From: Tachinus rufipes
Lineage: Eukaryota > Arthropoda > Insecta > Coleoptera > Staphylinidae
DNA: 64,000 nucleotides
Direction of reading: 5' to 3'
NCBI GenBank assembly: GCA_963932245.1
Contig: OZ010744.1
Span: 118,316,815 to 118,380,814 of the forward strand
Both the position numbers and the translations under genes were made by a program. The notes beneath the pieces were generated by a model. The model was not told the origin of the DNA, did no database searches, and was given only the letters and a program-made list of their open reading frames with translations. Positions 36,621 to 48,535 of the stretch are shown here, in pieces. Position 1 is the first letter of the stretch; every line of letters begins with the position of its first letter.

Positions 36621-39620
36621 TTATTTTCTATCATTGTTTCAACAAATTTTGAGCAATTTTACTTATTGTTTGACAGTTTTTGCGCTTTGAAAATTTGAAA
36701 ATATTATTGTACAGTTTTATTAATTTATTTAAAATATTTAAAATAATTATAACTACTTTTAATCTTCCTTGTTAAAAAAACATATAACTACAAACTACTA
36801 TTTACAATTTTTTATGGAAATGCAAGTAAAATAAAAAACTTATATACCATTAGTTAACTAAACTGGTCCGCTCCTTGTCTATCCATTATATATGTGTATA
36901 TATGCGGTGAATTGAAACGTTAAATTAATAATAACAAGTCATGTTATAGATCACAAGTTTGCAGGCAAATTTGCCCCGTTGTTGTTCAATAATCTTTGCA
37001 ACTTGCTAATTAAGATGTATGCGTTAGTTTATAACTAATGAGCGTGATACCATCTGCCCTATAATATTCAAACATATCGATTATGACTATAAGGGTTAAT
37101 ATATCATAAATCATAACTCGCATTGTAACTCCAGAGGGGAACAATCACAGTCATATGAAAAGCAAAGTTCATCAATATATTCTGCATACAATTCAACCAA
37201 AATTTAATTAATAAATATAAAAAAAACTGATATAACAAATTGAATATTTAGTTGCAATTTTTTTGCTTAATAATAAAAAACTTTACAAATAAAACGTTTT
37301 AATACCGCAATAAAATTTTGAATTGGCAAAGTTAATAAGCAGATAATCAGCGTTTACTGCTTGTAAATGTAGCAGAAAACATTTAAACTGAATGCTTATT
37401 CTACCATATTTATATTGATTAGAGAAGGTCTGCTTTAGTCCCCACAATCACAATAATTGGTTTCGTTTAAGTATTCCGTACTTTACGTTATGATTTAATT
37501 AATAAAGTTTGTATAAATTTATTTCTTATTTTGTATTGTAATTGATGCATTGTTGCAAGATTATATGATGAAATCAAAAATTTACATTGGCCTTTTATTG
37601 TGGTGTAACGTCAATAGTTTATCGGATCGAATTGCGAATTATTAATTGTACAATTTACTATTGGTGCGGGATTAACAATGCTCATTTAAATTTATTTACT
37701 ACGGCATGCAACGCGATCGACACTGGCATCAAATAATCCGTTATAAATTGGAATTGTATAATTTAGTATTAAATTATAATTACATGTAAATACAAAATTT
37801 GCGAACGAACGATGGTTTTTGTACGCGTCTACCAAAACCGAGCAAACAATCAATGGATGCATTTACAATATGCAATTATTATAATATTTAAATTTATGAG
37901 TTTAATATTGTTGTGTAGCAATATTTGTAATCAGCATTTGGTTATTTATTTTTTATTTTATAATAGTTTTGTCACTAACCGTATTGCCTCATTATCTATA
38001 ATATTATACATCAACAATTCAATACTTTTGATTTTTATTTTTAAAATAATATGTTGTTGTAATGATACTGTTTTAACTATTGATTGTAGTTCTGTTTGGT
38101 TTTAAAATTAAAATAAAAACAATTTAAACCCAATATGCAGAGAATGTTAAACAGCAATTTAGATATCCCGGTTTGATTCCAATAACGGGTAAAAATGGGT
38201 CGAAATCTGCAGATGCGAATTAATAAAACGAACACAATCTGCGCCAAATAATAATCGAGGTATTTCCGTTGAAATCTGTTTAGCAATTCCGTTTCGCGCC
38301 AAATGAGTCATCAACACAAAAGGAGAACGCTCTGCTTTGGTTTGGGGGTTGAAAAGCACGAAACTTTTAAAATCGAGTTTAGCAATTTTAATTAGAATCG
38401 TGAAAGATTCGATTTTATAACTGTGAAATATTGAGCATAGCAAAACTGCAGCAAACACATTTCCTTAATCAGATCAAGTAGGAAACTTTCATGTTACTTC
38501 TGAAATTCCGTTCGTTGTCTGAGCAGCTTATAAGGCGTTGTATAAGTTATGTCCGGAGTCTTGTTTTTACATGAATAATGTATACGACCCAATAAAATAT
38601 GCAGCTGCCTAAGTAAACTCTGTTAGCAAGACGAACAACTCTATATAACATTTTCATTCACTACAAAATAAACCACAAAACAACTTTTTTTAATTAATAA
38701 TAAAAATTGAAATGATTAATGTAATAGGTGGTGATGTAACCGTAATAATATTAGTGGTAGTCCACATTTCGTCCCCAATATCTAGGTACAGTTTGTCTCT
38801 TTTATGAAAGTTCCGGAATCGTGCTCGAGTCTGTATGTAATGTTAGGAACCCTTAAGATATCTGAGTTCCGGCGTTCCGGTTTCCGACTAAATCCGATTG
38901 TATCAAAGCGTTCGCATTGCTGAAACGCCATGTCATCACATACTCTCCACCACCGCTCGTTCACATGATGGAACTGCAAGTGTTCATGCATTCAAAACTT
39001 TCGAGTGCCATGTCTGCATCCTTTCCAGGATACTTATACAGACTCCGTATCTATTACGACACGTATTTAATTAAAATATGTGTGTTTTCACTTAATTAAA
39101 AATAATTTGTATTCAAAAGAACCCAAAATTGAATTATTCAATGAATAATTATTTGAGTGGAAATCGATGGGTGTCTAATGAAGCATTTAAAAGCGCAACT
39201 CATCTGTGACAAAGGGGCTCTACACTGTTACACGTCGTTTTGATAAAAATCAATGCAGATCGTGCGGGATGGGACATTATATAAAATCGTACTATGGTCA
39301 CTTCGGTCGCTTTTAATGGCGGTTCTACGTCCGTTTCCTATGTAATGTCGGCTACACCATTTAGATAGGTTGATGTCGGTGTTGGGGGCCAGTTTGAGCG
39401 ACCGTTTAAACGTGAAATATAATAGACTATTAGAATAATAGCTTTATAATATCCAGGCCTGTCTATATATTCTCTCTTTACCCTTAAACTTAATCATTAT
39501 CTGATTATCATACTCTGGTGTATAGTGAAACGTTCAAGTGTTTAATTTAATTTAATTTAAAATTATTGTTATTTTAAATCAATAGTGTTGACCTAAAAAT
39601 AATAAACGCAAAAAAAAGCA
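36621..39620. other. non-repetitive interval with no confident gene
   Basis: Scattered open frames occur at 37812-38105 (+), 38159-38458 (-) and 38782-38991 (-). None has a recognisable domain. The minus frame at 38458-38159 begins with a hydrophobic MFAAVLLCSIFHS and is the least chance-like. 39278-39286 reads TATATAAAA above a GC-richer, non-repetitive stretch (39300-39420) and could be a core promoter directed to the right, but no coding exon follows before the retroelement tail. Confidence 0.35.
38159..38458 (-). CDS. hypothetical 99-residue open frame with signal-like start
   Basis: A single uninterrupted frame in non-repetitive DNA. The first 13 residues are hydrophobic with Cys at position 8, compatible with a short signal peptide. 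The rest is a mixed-composition soluble sequence with no motif I recognise. The start ATG was chosen as the most upstream in-frame one. There is no splice or promoter evidence and the frame overlaps another minus frame (38077-38286). It may be chance. Confidence 0.15.
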   Translation of the reverse strand: MFAAVLLCSIFHSYKIESFTILIKIAKLDFKSFVLFNPQTKAERSPFVLMTHLARNGIAKQISTEIPRLLFGADCVRFINSHLQISTHFYPLLESNRDI

Positions 39621-39621
39621 G

Positions 39622-39900
39622 TTAATAATAATAATAATAATAAACTTTATTTCTATTTAATACAAATTATACAAATAGAAAAAGGCAAAGTTCAGACTAT
39701 GTCTGTTCTCCCACTTAACCTTTATAATTTTCACATTAATAATTTTGATCTAAATTGTTTACAAACTTCTTTTTCTTCTATTCCAGTTTCTTTGCTTCAT
39801 TTAATACATGGTTTAATCTTATATTTACTAAAACTAATCTTGTAATGTCACTGTTAACAAAATTGTCAAACTGCTTATGAAATCAAACTTGAAACTTACA
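39622..39900 (-). mobile_element. probable 3' end of a truncated non-LTR retroelement
   Basis: Read on the minus strand, sequence ends in AAATAGAAATAAAGTTTATT followed by a (TTA)n microsatellite (39624-39643). An AATAAA signal followed directly by a trinucleotide tail is typical of several insect non-LTR families. No coding remnant is convincing, so the left boundary (here about 39900) is a guess. Confidence 0.4.
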
Positions 39901-40310
39901 AAGATCTGTACCAAGGTTTTCAAAGTTTATTGAAGTTTACCGCAGCTAAAAATGTTTCTAGTGTATATCCATATATTTAAGAAAACGAAGTCAATCACTA
40001 AAAATTAAAACATTTATCTCAAGTTAACTATGCACAGTAAATTTATCGCAGGTTTGAGCCCCAGCTCGGACAGACAATTTTAAGAAATTATTGCATTTAT
40101 TAATTCAGGACGTTAGTCTAATATATGATTAGTGTCTATTTAACCATAATTACGTTTAATATGAGAGTGTATGTGATACCAGATACTAGTCCTCGTCAGT
40201 ATCTACGGGTGCAATAGTATACATTTGTTTTCTTTTTAGGTATGTACATATTTAAAAACAGTTTGTGTGGTATTACTGGTAGCATAAGCGTAAGCTTTAA
40301 AATATCGGCT
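39901..40310. other. non-repetitive spacer
   Basis: No tandem structure, no open frame of interest and no recognised element. Confidence 0.4.
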
Positions 40311-41170
40311 CTTGCAAATAAAAAAAAAATGCACAAACAATTATACCATAAAAATAGTTCTAAAATAACGTTTGGTATATAAAATTGCTGAAAACCTTAA
40401 AAATTGTAAAAAAAAATTGTATGGTACTGTGTAAAACTTATTAAAGTTTGTGTAAAAATTAACACTAAATTGCACAAAAATTTGTTTTTAGCAAAAAATT
40501 GTTTAAAAATTATGTTTGCCATATTAAAATAGTCAAAACAGCGCAAACAACCTATTTAAAGCATAAAATTTGCGTGAAAAAACATCAAAATTGCACAGAA
40601 AAAACGTTTATAACATAAAAATAACAAAAATCTTATTTTTACCATAAAAATATTGTTTAATATAAAAAACTTTACAAGAAAAAAGCAATTCACCTTAAAA
40701 GTGCACAGATAAATTATTTGTAATATGAAAATTGAGCAGACAATTTATTTCTACAACAAACTTTGCTCAAAAATTACGTTTAAAATATAACATTTAATAA
40801 AACTGGCGTACAGAACCTATCTGTAGCATAAAATGTGATTGAAACCTTAAAATTTTACACAGAAAACATAAAAAACAAGCAGAAAAATCAATTTCATTAA
40901 AACGAATTGCTTGATAATCATGATAACTAAAAAAAATATCAAAACTAGTATACAGAACCCATTTCTATCTTAAGATTTGCATTAAACTTAAAATTAAAGT
41001 AAATTTTTTGCAGAAAAGCATAAAATTTGGCCGAAAATTCAATTATCACATAAAATTTATTTAAATTAGCACAGACAATAATGGAATGATGCACAAAAAT
41101 AACGTTTACTATTTAAAAATTATCAAAATTCTCTCAGAAAACCTATTTACAGAATGAAATTTATAGTTAA
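40311..41170. repeat. degenerate AT repeat resembling satellite E
   Basis: Recurring AAAATTGCACA, ATAAAATTTG and AACGTTTATAACATAAAA motifs are spaced irregularly. Wording is close to satellite E but no clean monomer can be drawn. It leads straight into satellite C. Confidence 0.5.
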
Positions 41171-43350
41171 AAAAAAATATTTTCAACTAAATATTTGACT
41201 TTTTGGTACCTATCATAGAAACATGGGTTCTTGTTTACTTATAAAAATTGACAACAATATTCATCGATTAGTTTTTGTTTTATATGATTTTTAGTGATTA
41301 AAAGCTCAAAAATTGCATTTAAACAGTTTTGAAAAATCCAAAAACATATAATAATTTAATTTTTGTTTTATTTTATTTTTCTTTAACTGAGTATTGGTTT
41401 TTGCTAAATTACAAAAATTTACAACAATATTTATTGAATAGATTTTGTTTTATATCATTTTTAGTGATTAAAAGATTAAAATTTATAATTTAACAATTTA
41501 AAAAAATCTGAAAACGTACTAAAAATTTAATTTTTAAATATGTTTAATTTTAATATTATAGTATTATTTGCTGCTTACTTACAAAAAATAATAACAATAT
41601 TTATCAATTAGTTTTTGTTTTATATCACTTTTAGTGATTAAAAGTCCAAATTTTAAAATTAAACAATTTTAAAAAATTCGAAAACGTTCTAAATATTAAA
41701 TTTTTGACTTGTTTGTATTTTTTTTTTAATAAGTAATAATTGCTGCTTACTTACAAAAATTAACAACAAAATTCATCGATTAGTTTTTGTTTTATATCAC
41801 TTTTAGTGATAAAAAGTCCAAAATTTGCAATTAAACAGTTTTAAAAAATCCGAAAACATATTAATTAGTATATTTTTGAGTTGTTTGTATTTTTTCTTAT
41901 TAAAGTAGTAATTGCTGCTTACTTACAAAAATTTACAACAGATTTTATCAATTAGTTTTTGTTTTATATCACTTTTAAAGATTAAAAGTCCAAAACTTGA
42001 AATTAAACAGTTTTGAAAAATTCGAAAACGTACTATATATTATATTTTTGACTTGTTTGTATATTTTTTCCAATAAAGTTTTAATTGTTGCTTACTTTCA
42101 AAAATTAACAACAATATGCATCGAGTAGTTTTTGTTTTATATCACTTTTAGTGATTAAAAGTCCAAATTTTAAAATTAAACAATTTTAAAAAATTTGAAA
42201 ACGTTCTAATTGTTAAATTTTTGACTTGTTTGTATTTTTTTTAATGAAGTAATAATTGCTGTTTACTTACAAAAATTAACAACAATATTCATCGATTAGT
42301 TTTTGTTTTATATCACTTTTAGTGATAAAAAGTCCAAAATTTGCAATTAAACAATTTTAAAAAATCCGAAAACATACTAATTAGTATATTTTTGACTTGC
42401 TTGTAATTTTTTTTTAATTAAGTAGTAATTGCTGCATACTTACAAAAATTAACAACAATATTCATCGATTAGTTTTTGTTTTACATCACTTTTAGTGATT
42501 AAAAGTCTAAAATTTACAATATAAGTTTCAAAAAATCCGAAAACGTACTAATTATTATATTTTTAATTTGTTTGTATTTTTCCTAATAAAGTAATAATTG
42601 CTGCTTAGTTACAAAAATTAACAACAATATTCATTGATTAGTTTTTGTTTTATATCACTTTTAGTGATTAAAATTCTAAAATTTGAAATTAAACAGATTT
42701 AAAAAAATTTGAAAACATACTAAATAGTATATTTTTTACTTGTTTGTATTTTTTATTAATAAAGTAGTAATTACTGCTAACATACAAAAATTAACAACAA
42801 TATTCATCGATAAGTTTTTGTTTTATATCACTTTTAGTAATTAAAAGTCCAAAATTTACAATTTAAGTTTAAAAAAATCTAAAAACATACTAATTAGTAT
42901 ATTTTTATCTTGTTTGTATTTTTTCTTAATAAAGTAGTAATTACTGCTTACTTACAAAAATTAACAACATTATTTATAGATTAGTTTTTGTTTTATATTA
43001 CTTTTAGTGATTAAAAGTCCAAAATTTACAAATAAACAGTTTTAAAAAACTCGAAAACGTACTAACTATTATTTTTTTGACTTGTTTGTCTTTTTTCTTA
43101 ATAAAGTATTAATTGCTGCTTACTTACAAAAATTTACAACATTATTTATCAATTAGTTTAGTTGTTACATCATTTTTAGTAATTAAAAGTCTAAAAATTA
43201 AAAAATTCAAAATTAAAATATTTGAGTTTTTTATATTTTTTATTACAAAAGTATAGATTGGTGTTTACCTAGAAAAATTAACAACAAAATTTATTAATTA
43301 GTTTCTGTTTTATATCATTTTTTGTGATTAAAATACGACTTGTTTGCATC
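41171..43350. repeat. satellite C (~170 bp unit, about 13 copies)
   Basis: The monomer contains ACTTGTTTGTATTTTTTCTT, AATAAAGTAGTAATTGCTGC, TTACTTACAAAAATTAACAA, CAATATTCATCGATTAGTTT, TTGTTTTATATCACTTTTAG and TGATTAAAAGTCCAAAATTT, then a TCCGAAAACGTACTAA segment. It shares the CGATTAGTTTTTGTTTTATA box with satellites A and D but little else. The last copies (43140-43350) are degenerate. Confidence 0.95.
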
Positions 43351-43880
43351 AATAAAAATGCAAAAAAATTTAAAGTTAAATTAAAATATATTTTTAAAGC
43401 TCGCAAAACATTTTTAATGTTTTATATATGTTTTCAAAGTTTCTGAAACATCTTCAAAGCTTTGAAGATGTCTTACACAAATTTTCAAAGTTTTAAAAAT
43501 CCTCCAGAGCTTCAGATAAGCAGATATTGTCAAAATTACATTCAAGATTTGTTCTTAAAACTTTCAGAAACTTTTTGAGACATTTCTTATGTTTCATATA
43601 TTTTTACAAAGTTTCTAAAACATTTTTAAAAATTTAAAACAATCTTAAGGCTTTTAATAAAACAGTTTCGCCAATGGCACTTGATCTTAGCTACATCATC
43701 ACTGGCAGCGGACTGAGACTCCGTACGCTTTTTTGCGGTTTTCAAAAAAATATAAAATTTGGTATTGATATGGGTAAAATACATAAAAATAAACAAAACG
43801 TATATCTCATAAATGCAAGATTAAACTCTAATTAGGATCTCAAAACTGTCTAGAATTTTTGGTGTTCTTACAATATCTTA
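43351..43880. other. degenerate AAAGTTT-type AT repeat and non-repetitive DNA
   Basis: 43400-43660 is built from CAAAGTTTCTGAAACATCTT-like words, similar in style to 55891-57200. 43670-43880 is non-repetitive. No gene. Confidence 0.45.
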
Positions 43881-44775
43881 ATAACAAACGCTTAAGTAGA
43901 TAAATGGGCTACTTTATAGCATGGTAACGAGTCAATAGTTTGGATTGAAATGGTCCACCTATCCACCGAAATGTTAGTTATCAAGAAGTTGGATCGCAAC
44001 CTTTTTTTGTGAAAAAATAACTTTCAACGTCCGCAGAGTAGTAAAACTAACAATTTCTTGATAACAAACATTTTGATGAGTGGGTGGACAACTCCATAGC
44101 ATGGCAACAAGTCAGTAGTTTGGATTAGAATAGCCCATCCACCAAACAGAGTGTTAGTTATTAAAAGGTAACTAATTATTAAAAAGTTAGATCACGACTA
44201 TCTCTTGTAAAAAATGACTTCTGACGTCCGTAGAGAGGTCAACTACTAATTTCTTGATAAAAAACACTTGGGTGGGTGGGTGAGCAACTCTATAGCATGG
44301 TATCGAGTCAGTAGTTTGGACTGTAGTGCCTTATCCACCCACTAAAGTGTTAGTTAACAAAAGGTTGGATGTTGTGAAAAAATGAATTCTGACTTCCGCG
44401 GAGAGGTTAAACTATTAATTTCTTAATAACAAACACTTGGGTGGGAAGGAGAGCAGCTCTATAGCATGGTAATAAGTCAGTAGTTTGGAATGAAGTGGCT
44501 CACCCACCCACCAGAGTAGTAATTATAAAGAGGTTGGATCACAACCATCTTTTGTAACAAAATGAATTCTAACGTTTGCAGAGAAGTTAAACATCCAATT
44601 TCTTGATAACAAACAATTAGGTGTTTAAATGGGCCACTTCAGTCCAAATTTTTGTTTTCTTGTTATGCTATGGAGTGGCCCACCCACCCACCCAAGTGTT
44701 AGTAATCAAAAAATTGGATCACAATCTCTTCTGGTGACAAAATGACTTTCGACGTTTGTAGAGAGATCAAACATC
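43881..44775. repeat. G-box satellite array 3 (~180-190 bp unit, about 5 copies)
   Basis: Units contain AACACTTGGGTGGGTGGGTG, AGCAACTCTATAGCATGGTA, GAGTCAGTAGTTTGGACTG, CCCACCCACCAAAGTGTTAG, TTATCAAAAGGTTGGATCAC and a TTCTGACGTCCGCAGAGAGG interior. The central units are clearest and the ends are mutated in the G runs. Confidence 0.9.
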
Positions 44776-47475
44776 AAAAGTAATTTGTCTATTTTGATCT
44801 AAATTGCTGGTTAAGAAAACAAAAATGTTACTCAAATTAATAAATTTTGAAAATTTTGAAAAAACTGTTTTTGTGTCTTTAAGTGCATAAAACGGTAAAA
44901 TTATTACAAAATTGATTATAAAACAAAAACTAATCAGACAATTTTTATCAAATTTGCTAAGAAGTAGACCAAAATGTTACCAAAACTTATTAAATTATTA
45001 AAACTGTTATAATGTTACAATAAAATACTGTTTGTGTGTCTTTAAGTGTATAAATTCGTAAAATTCTTACGTAATTGATTATAAAACAAAAACTAATCGG
45101 AAGAATTTGATCAAAATTGCTAAGTAGTTGACCAAGATGTTACCAAAACTATTTAAATTGTAAAAGTCATAATTATGTTACAATAAAATACTATTTGTGT
45201 GTCTTTAAGTGCATAAAACGGTAAAATTATTACAAAATTGATAATAAAACAAAAGCTAATCAGGCGATTTTTATCAAATTTGCTATGTAGTAGACCAAGA
45301 TGTTACCAAATCTAATTAAGTTATAAAAGTCATAATCGTGTTACAATAAAATACTGTTTGTGTGTTTTTAAGTGCATAAAACGGTAAATTTATTACAAAA
45401 TTGATTATAAAACAAAAACTAATCGGGAAAATTTTATTAAAAGTGCTTAGTAGTAGACCAAGATGTTACCAAAACTAAATAAATTATAAAAGTCATAATT
45501 ATGTTACAATAGAATACTGTTTTGTGTGTCTTTATGTGCATAAAACGGTAAAATTCTTACGTAATTGGTTATAAAACAAAAACAAATCAGGCAATTTTGA
45601 TCAAATTTGCTAATTAGTAGACCAAAATGTTATCAAAACTAATTAAATTATAAAAGTCATAATTATATAACAATAAAATACTGATTGTGTGTCTTTAATT
45701 GCATAAAACGATCAAATTCTTACGAAATTGATTATAAAACAAAAACTAATCGGGCAATTTTTATCAAATTTACTAAGCAGTAGACCAAAATGTTAACAAA
45801 ACTAATTAAATTATAGAAACTATTATAATGTCACAATAAAATACTGTTTGTGTGTCTTTAAGTGCATAAAACGGTAAAATTCTTACGTAAATGATTATAA
45901 AACAAAAACTAATCGAGCGATTTTTACCAAATTTGCTAAGCAGTAGACCAAAATGTTACCAAAACTAATTAAATTATTAAAACTATTATAATGTCACAAT
46001 AAAATACTGTTTGTGTGTTTTTAATTGCATAAAACGGTAAAATTCTTACGAAATTGATTATAAAACAAAAACTAATCGGGCAATTTTTATCAAATTTGCT
46101 AAGCAGTAGACCAAAATGTCACCAAAACTAATTAAATTATAGAAACTATTATAATGTTACAATAAAATACTGTTTGTGTGTTTTTAATTGCATAAAACGG
46201 TAAAATTCTTACGTAAATGAATATAAAACAAAAACTAATCGGGAGAATTTGATCAAATTTGCTAAGCAGTAGACTAAAATGTTACCAAAACTAATTAAAT
46301 TACAAAAACTATTATAATATAACAATTAAATACTGTTTGTGTGTCTTTAAGTGTATAAATCCGTAAAATTCTTACGTAATTGATTATATAACACAAACTA
46401 ATTGGGAGATTTTTATCAAAATTGCTAAGTAGTAGACTAAGATGTTATTAAAACTAATTAAATTATAAAAGTTAATATTATGTTACAATAAAATACTGTT
46501 TGTGTGTCTTTAAGTGCATAAAACGGTAAAATTCTTACGTAATTGATTATAAAACAAAAACTAATCGGGAAAATTTTATCAAATTTGCTAAGTAGTAGAC
46601 CAAAATGTTACCAAAACTAATTAAATTATAAAAATTATAATAACGTCACAATAAAATACTGTTTGTGTGACTTTAAGTGCATAAAACGGTAAAATTTTTA
46701 CGTAAATGATTATAAAACAAAAACTAATCGGGAGAATTTGATCAAAATTGCTAAGCAGTAGACCAAAATGTTACCAAAACTAATTAGATTATGAAAACTA
46801 TTATAATGTCATAATAAAATACTAATTGTGTGTCTTTAAGTGCATAAAACGGTAAATTTTTTACGTAATTGATTATAAAACAAAAACTAATCGGGAAAAT
46901 TTCATCAAAATTGCTAAGTAGTAGACCAAAATGTTACCAAAACTAATTAAATTATAAAAGTCATAATTATGTTACAATAAATTACTGTTTGTGTGTTTTT
47001 AAGTGTATAAAACGGTAAATTTTTTTTGTAATTGATTATAAAACAAAAACTAATCAGGAAAATTTTATCAAAATTGCTAAGTAGTAGACTAAAATGTTAC
47101 CAAAACTATTTAAATTATAAAAATTATAATCATGTTACAATAAAATTCTGTTTGTGTGTTTTTAAGTGCATAAAACGATAAAATTCTTACAAAACTGATT
47201 ATAAAACAAAAACTAATCGGGCAATTTTTATCAAATTTGCTAAGTAGTAGACCAAGATGTTACCAAAACTAATTAAATTATGAAAGTCATAACCATGTTA
47301 CCATAAAATTTTGTTTGTGTGTCTTTAAGTGCATAAAACGGTAAAATTCTTACTTAATTGATTATAAAACAAAAACTAATCAAGCTATTTTTATCAAATT
47401 TTGTAAGTAGTAGATCAAGATGTTACCAAAACTAATGAAATTATAAAAACTATTATAATGTTACAATAAAACAAC
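44776..47475. repeat. satellite D (~165 bp unit, about 16 copies)
   Basis: The monomer contains CAATAAAATACTGTTTGTGT, GTCTTTAAGTGCATAAAACG, GTAAAATTCTTACGTAATTG, ATTATAAAACAAAAACTAAT, TTTGCTAAGCAGTAGACCAA and AATGTTACCAAAACTAATTA. On the minus strand it contains the box shared with A and C. Copies are comparatively uniform, suggesting recent homogenisation. Confidence 0.95.
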
Positions 47476-47790
47476 ATTTAAAAACAAAAATTATTTGTTT
47501 TGGGTTGTTATTATATTTTTAGTTTGTCCTGGTTATTATAGTTTTTTTTTTATAGTAAAAAGGATTTTTGTTACTATTCTTTTCTACAACTGGGCTGTAT
47601 TAGTTATAGCAATACCTTATGTACAATTTTTAAGAAAACATTGTTTGAATGTTTTATTAGAAAAGTCTATATCAATTTTTATCTCATTGCAGTTTTAGTG
47701 GCGCTCAGATTAGTATAATATGTATCATTTGTGTATTTTAGATGCAATTTAATAATTTTTTAAAACATTCTTATTACTATGCTTACTCCA
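47476..47790. other. non-repetitive AT-rich spacer
   Basis: It holds a T-rich 67-codon open frame (47495-47698) whose hydrophobic product is what AT-rich composition would give. No gene is called. Confidence 0.45.
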
Positions 47791-48190
47791 GATTATGATT
47801 ACCATAAAATAGTTTAAACCAAACTGCCATTAACTACCTAAGTGTTTGTTATTAAAACATTAAATGTGTCTCCTCTCTGCTTGTGTTAGTAGTCTTTTAG
47901 TCAGAGAAGGAGGTGGTAATATCCAATCTTTTTATGACCAACACTTGGGCAGGTGGGTGGGTCACTCCAAATCATGATTACCATCAAGTAGTTTAAACTG
48001 AAGTGCCTACCCACTTACTCAAGTTTTTGTCATTAAAAAACTGGAAAGTTTCTTCTCTGCTTGTGTTAGAAGTTTCTTAATCATAGAAGGTGTTGGTGAT
48101 GTCCAATTTATTAATAACAAACACTTGGTCAAGTAGGTAGGTCACTCCATACTACCCAAGTGTTTGTTATAAAAAAATCAAAAAGGAGCT
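47791..48190. repeat. G-box satellite array 4, left part (~200 bp unit)
   Basis: About two units with CCAACACTTGGGCAGGTGGG, CATGATTACCATCAAGTAGT, TTAAACTGAAGTGCCTACCC and a TCTCTGCTTGTGTTAGAAGT interior. The same subfamily in the same orientation continues at 51061, so the sequence between is an insertion. Confidence 0.85.
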
Positions 48191-48535
48191 ACCCACTTAT
48201 AATTTGAATTTAGTTCTTATTTAAGCACGTAAAACTACATTAAATTGCAATTTTTTTGGAATTAGTTTTACTTTGTTGCTTTAAGTTTTAGTTTGGTTTA
48301 GTTTGCGTCAAACGCAACTTTGAACCAAATGTGTCACTTTTGGACAGTTTTTTGTATTTGCTCAAAAACATTAAACTGTACTTATAACCAAGATAAGCAC
48401 GTTAATCTACATTAAATTTCGCTTTTTTTTTAACTGTTTCAGTGTTTCAGTTTGTTGCGTTGAGTTTTAGTTTAGTTTAGTTCGCGTCAAACACGACCAA
48501 AACTGTTACTTTTTTGTATTTCTTCAAAAAGTTAA
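48191..48535. repeat. inverted copy of junction segment J
   Basis: Reverse complement of 34086-34345. Two copies of TTTAGTTTRCGTCAAACRC (near 48300 and 48480) and the CACTTTTGGACAGTTTTTTG segment lie in matching order. Confidence 0.85.

Noticed and set aside
47495..47698. 67-codon hydrophobic frame resembling a membrane protein
   Set aside because: T-rich codons give Phe, Leu, Ile and Val by composition. There is no motif, no promoter and no conserved neighbour.
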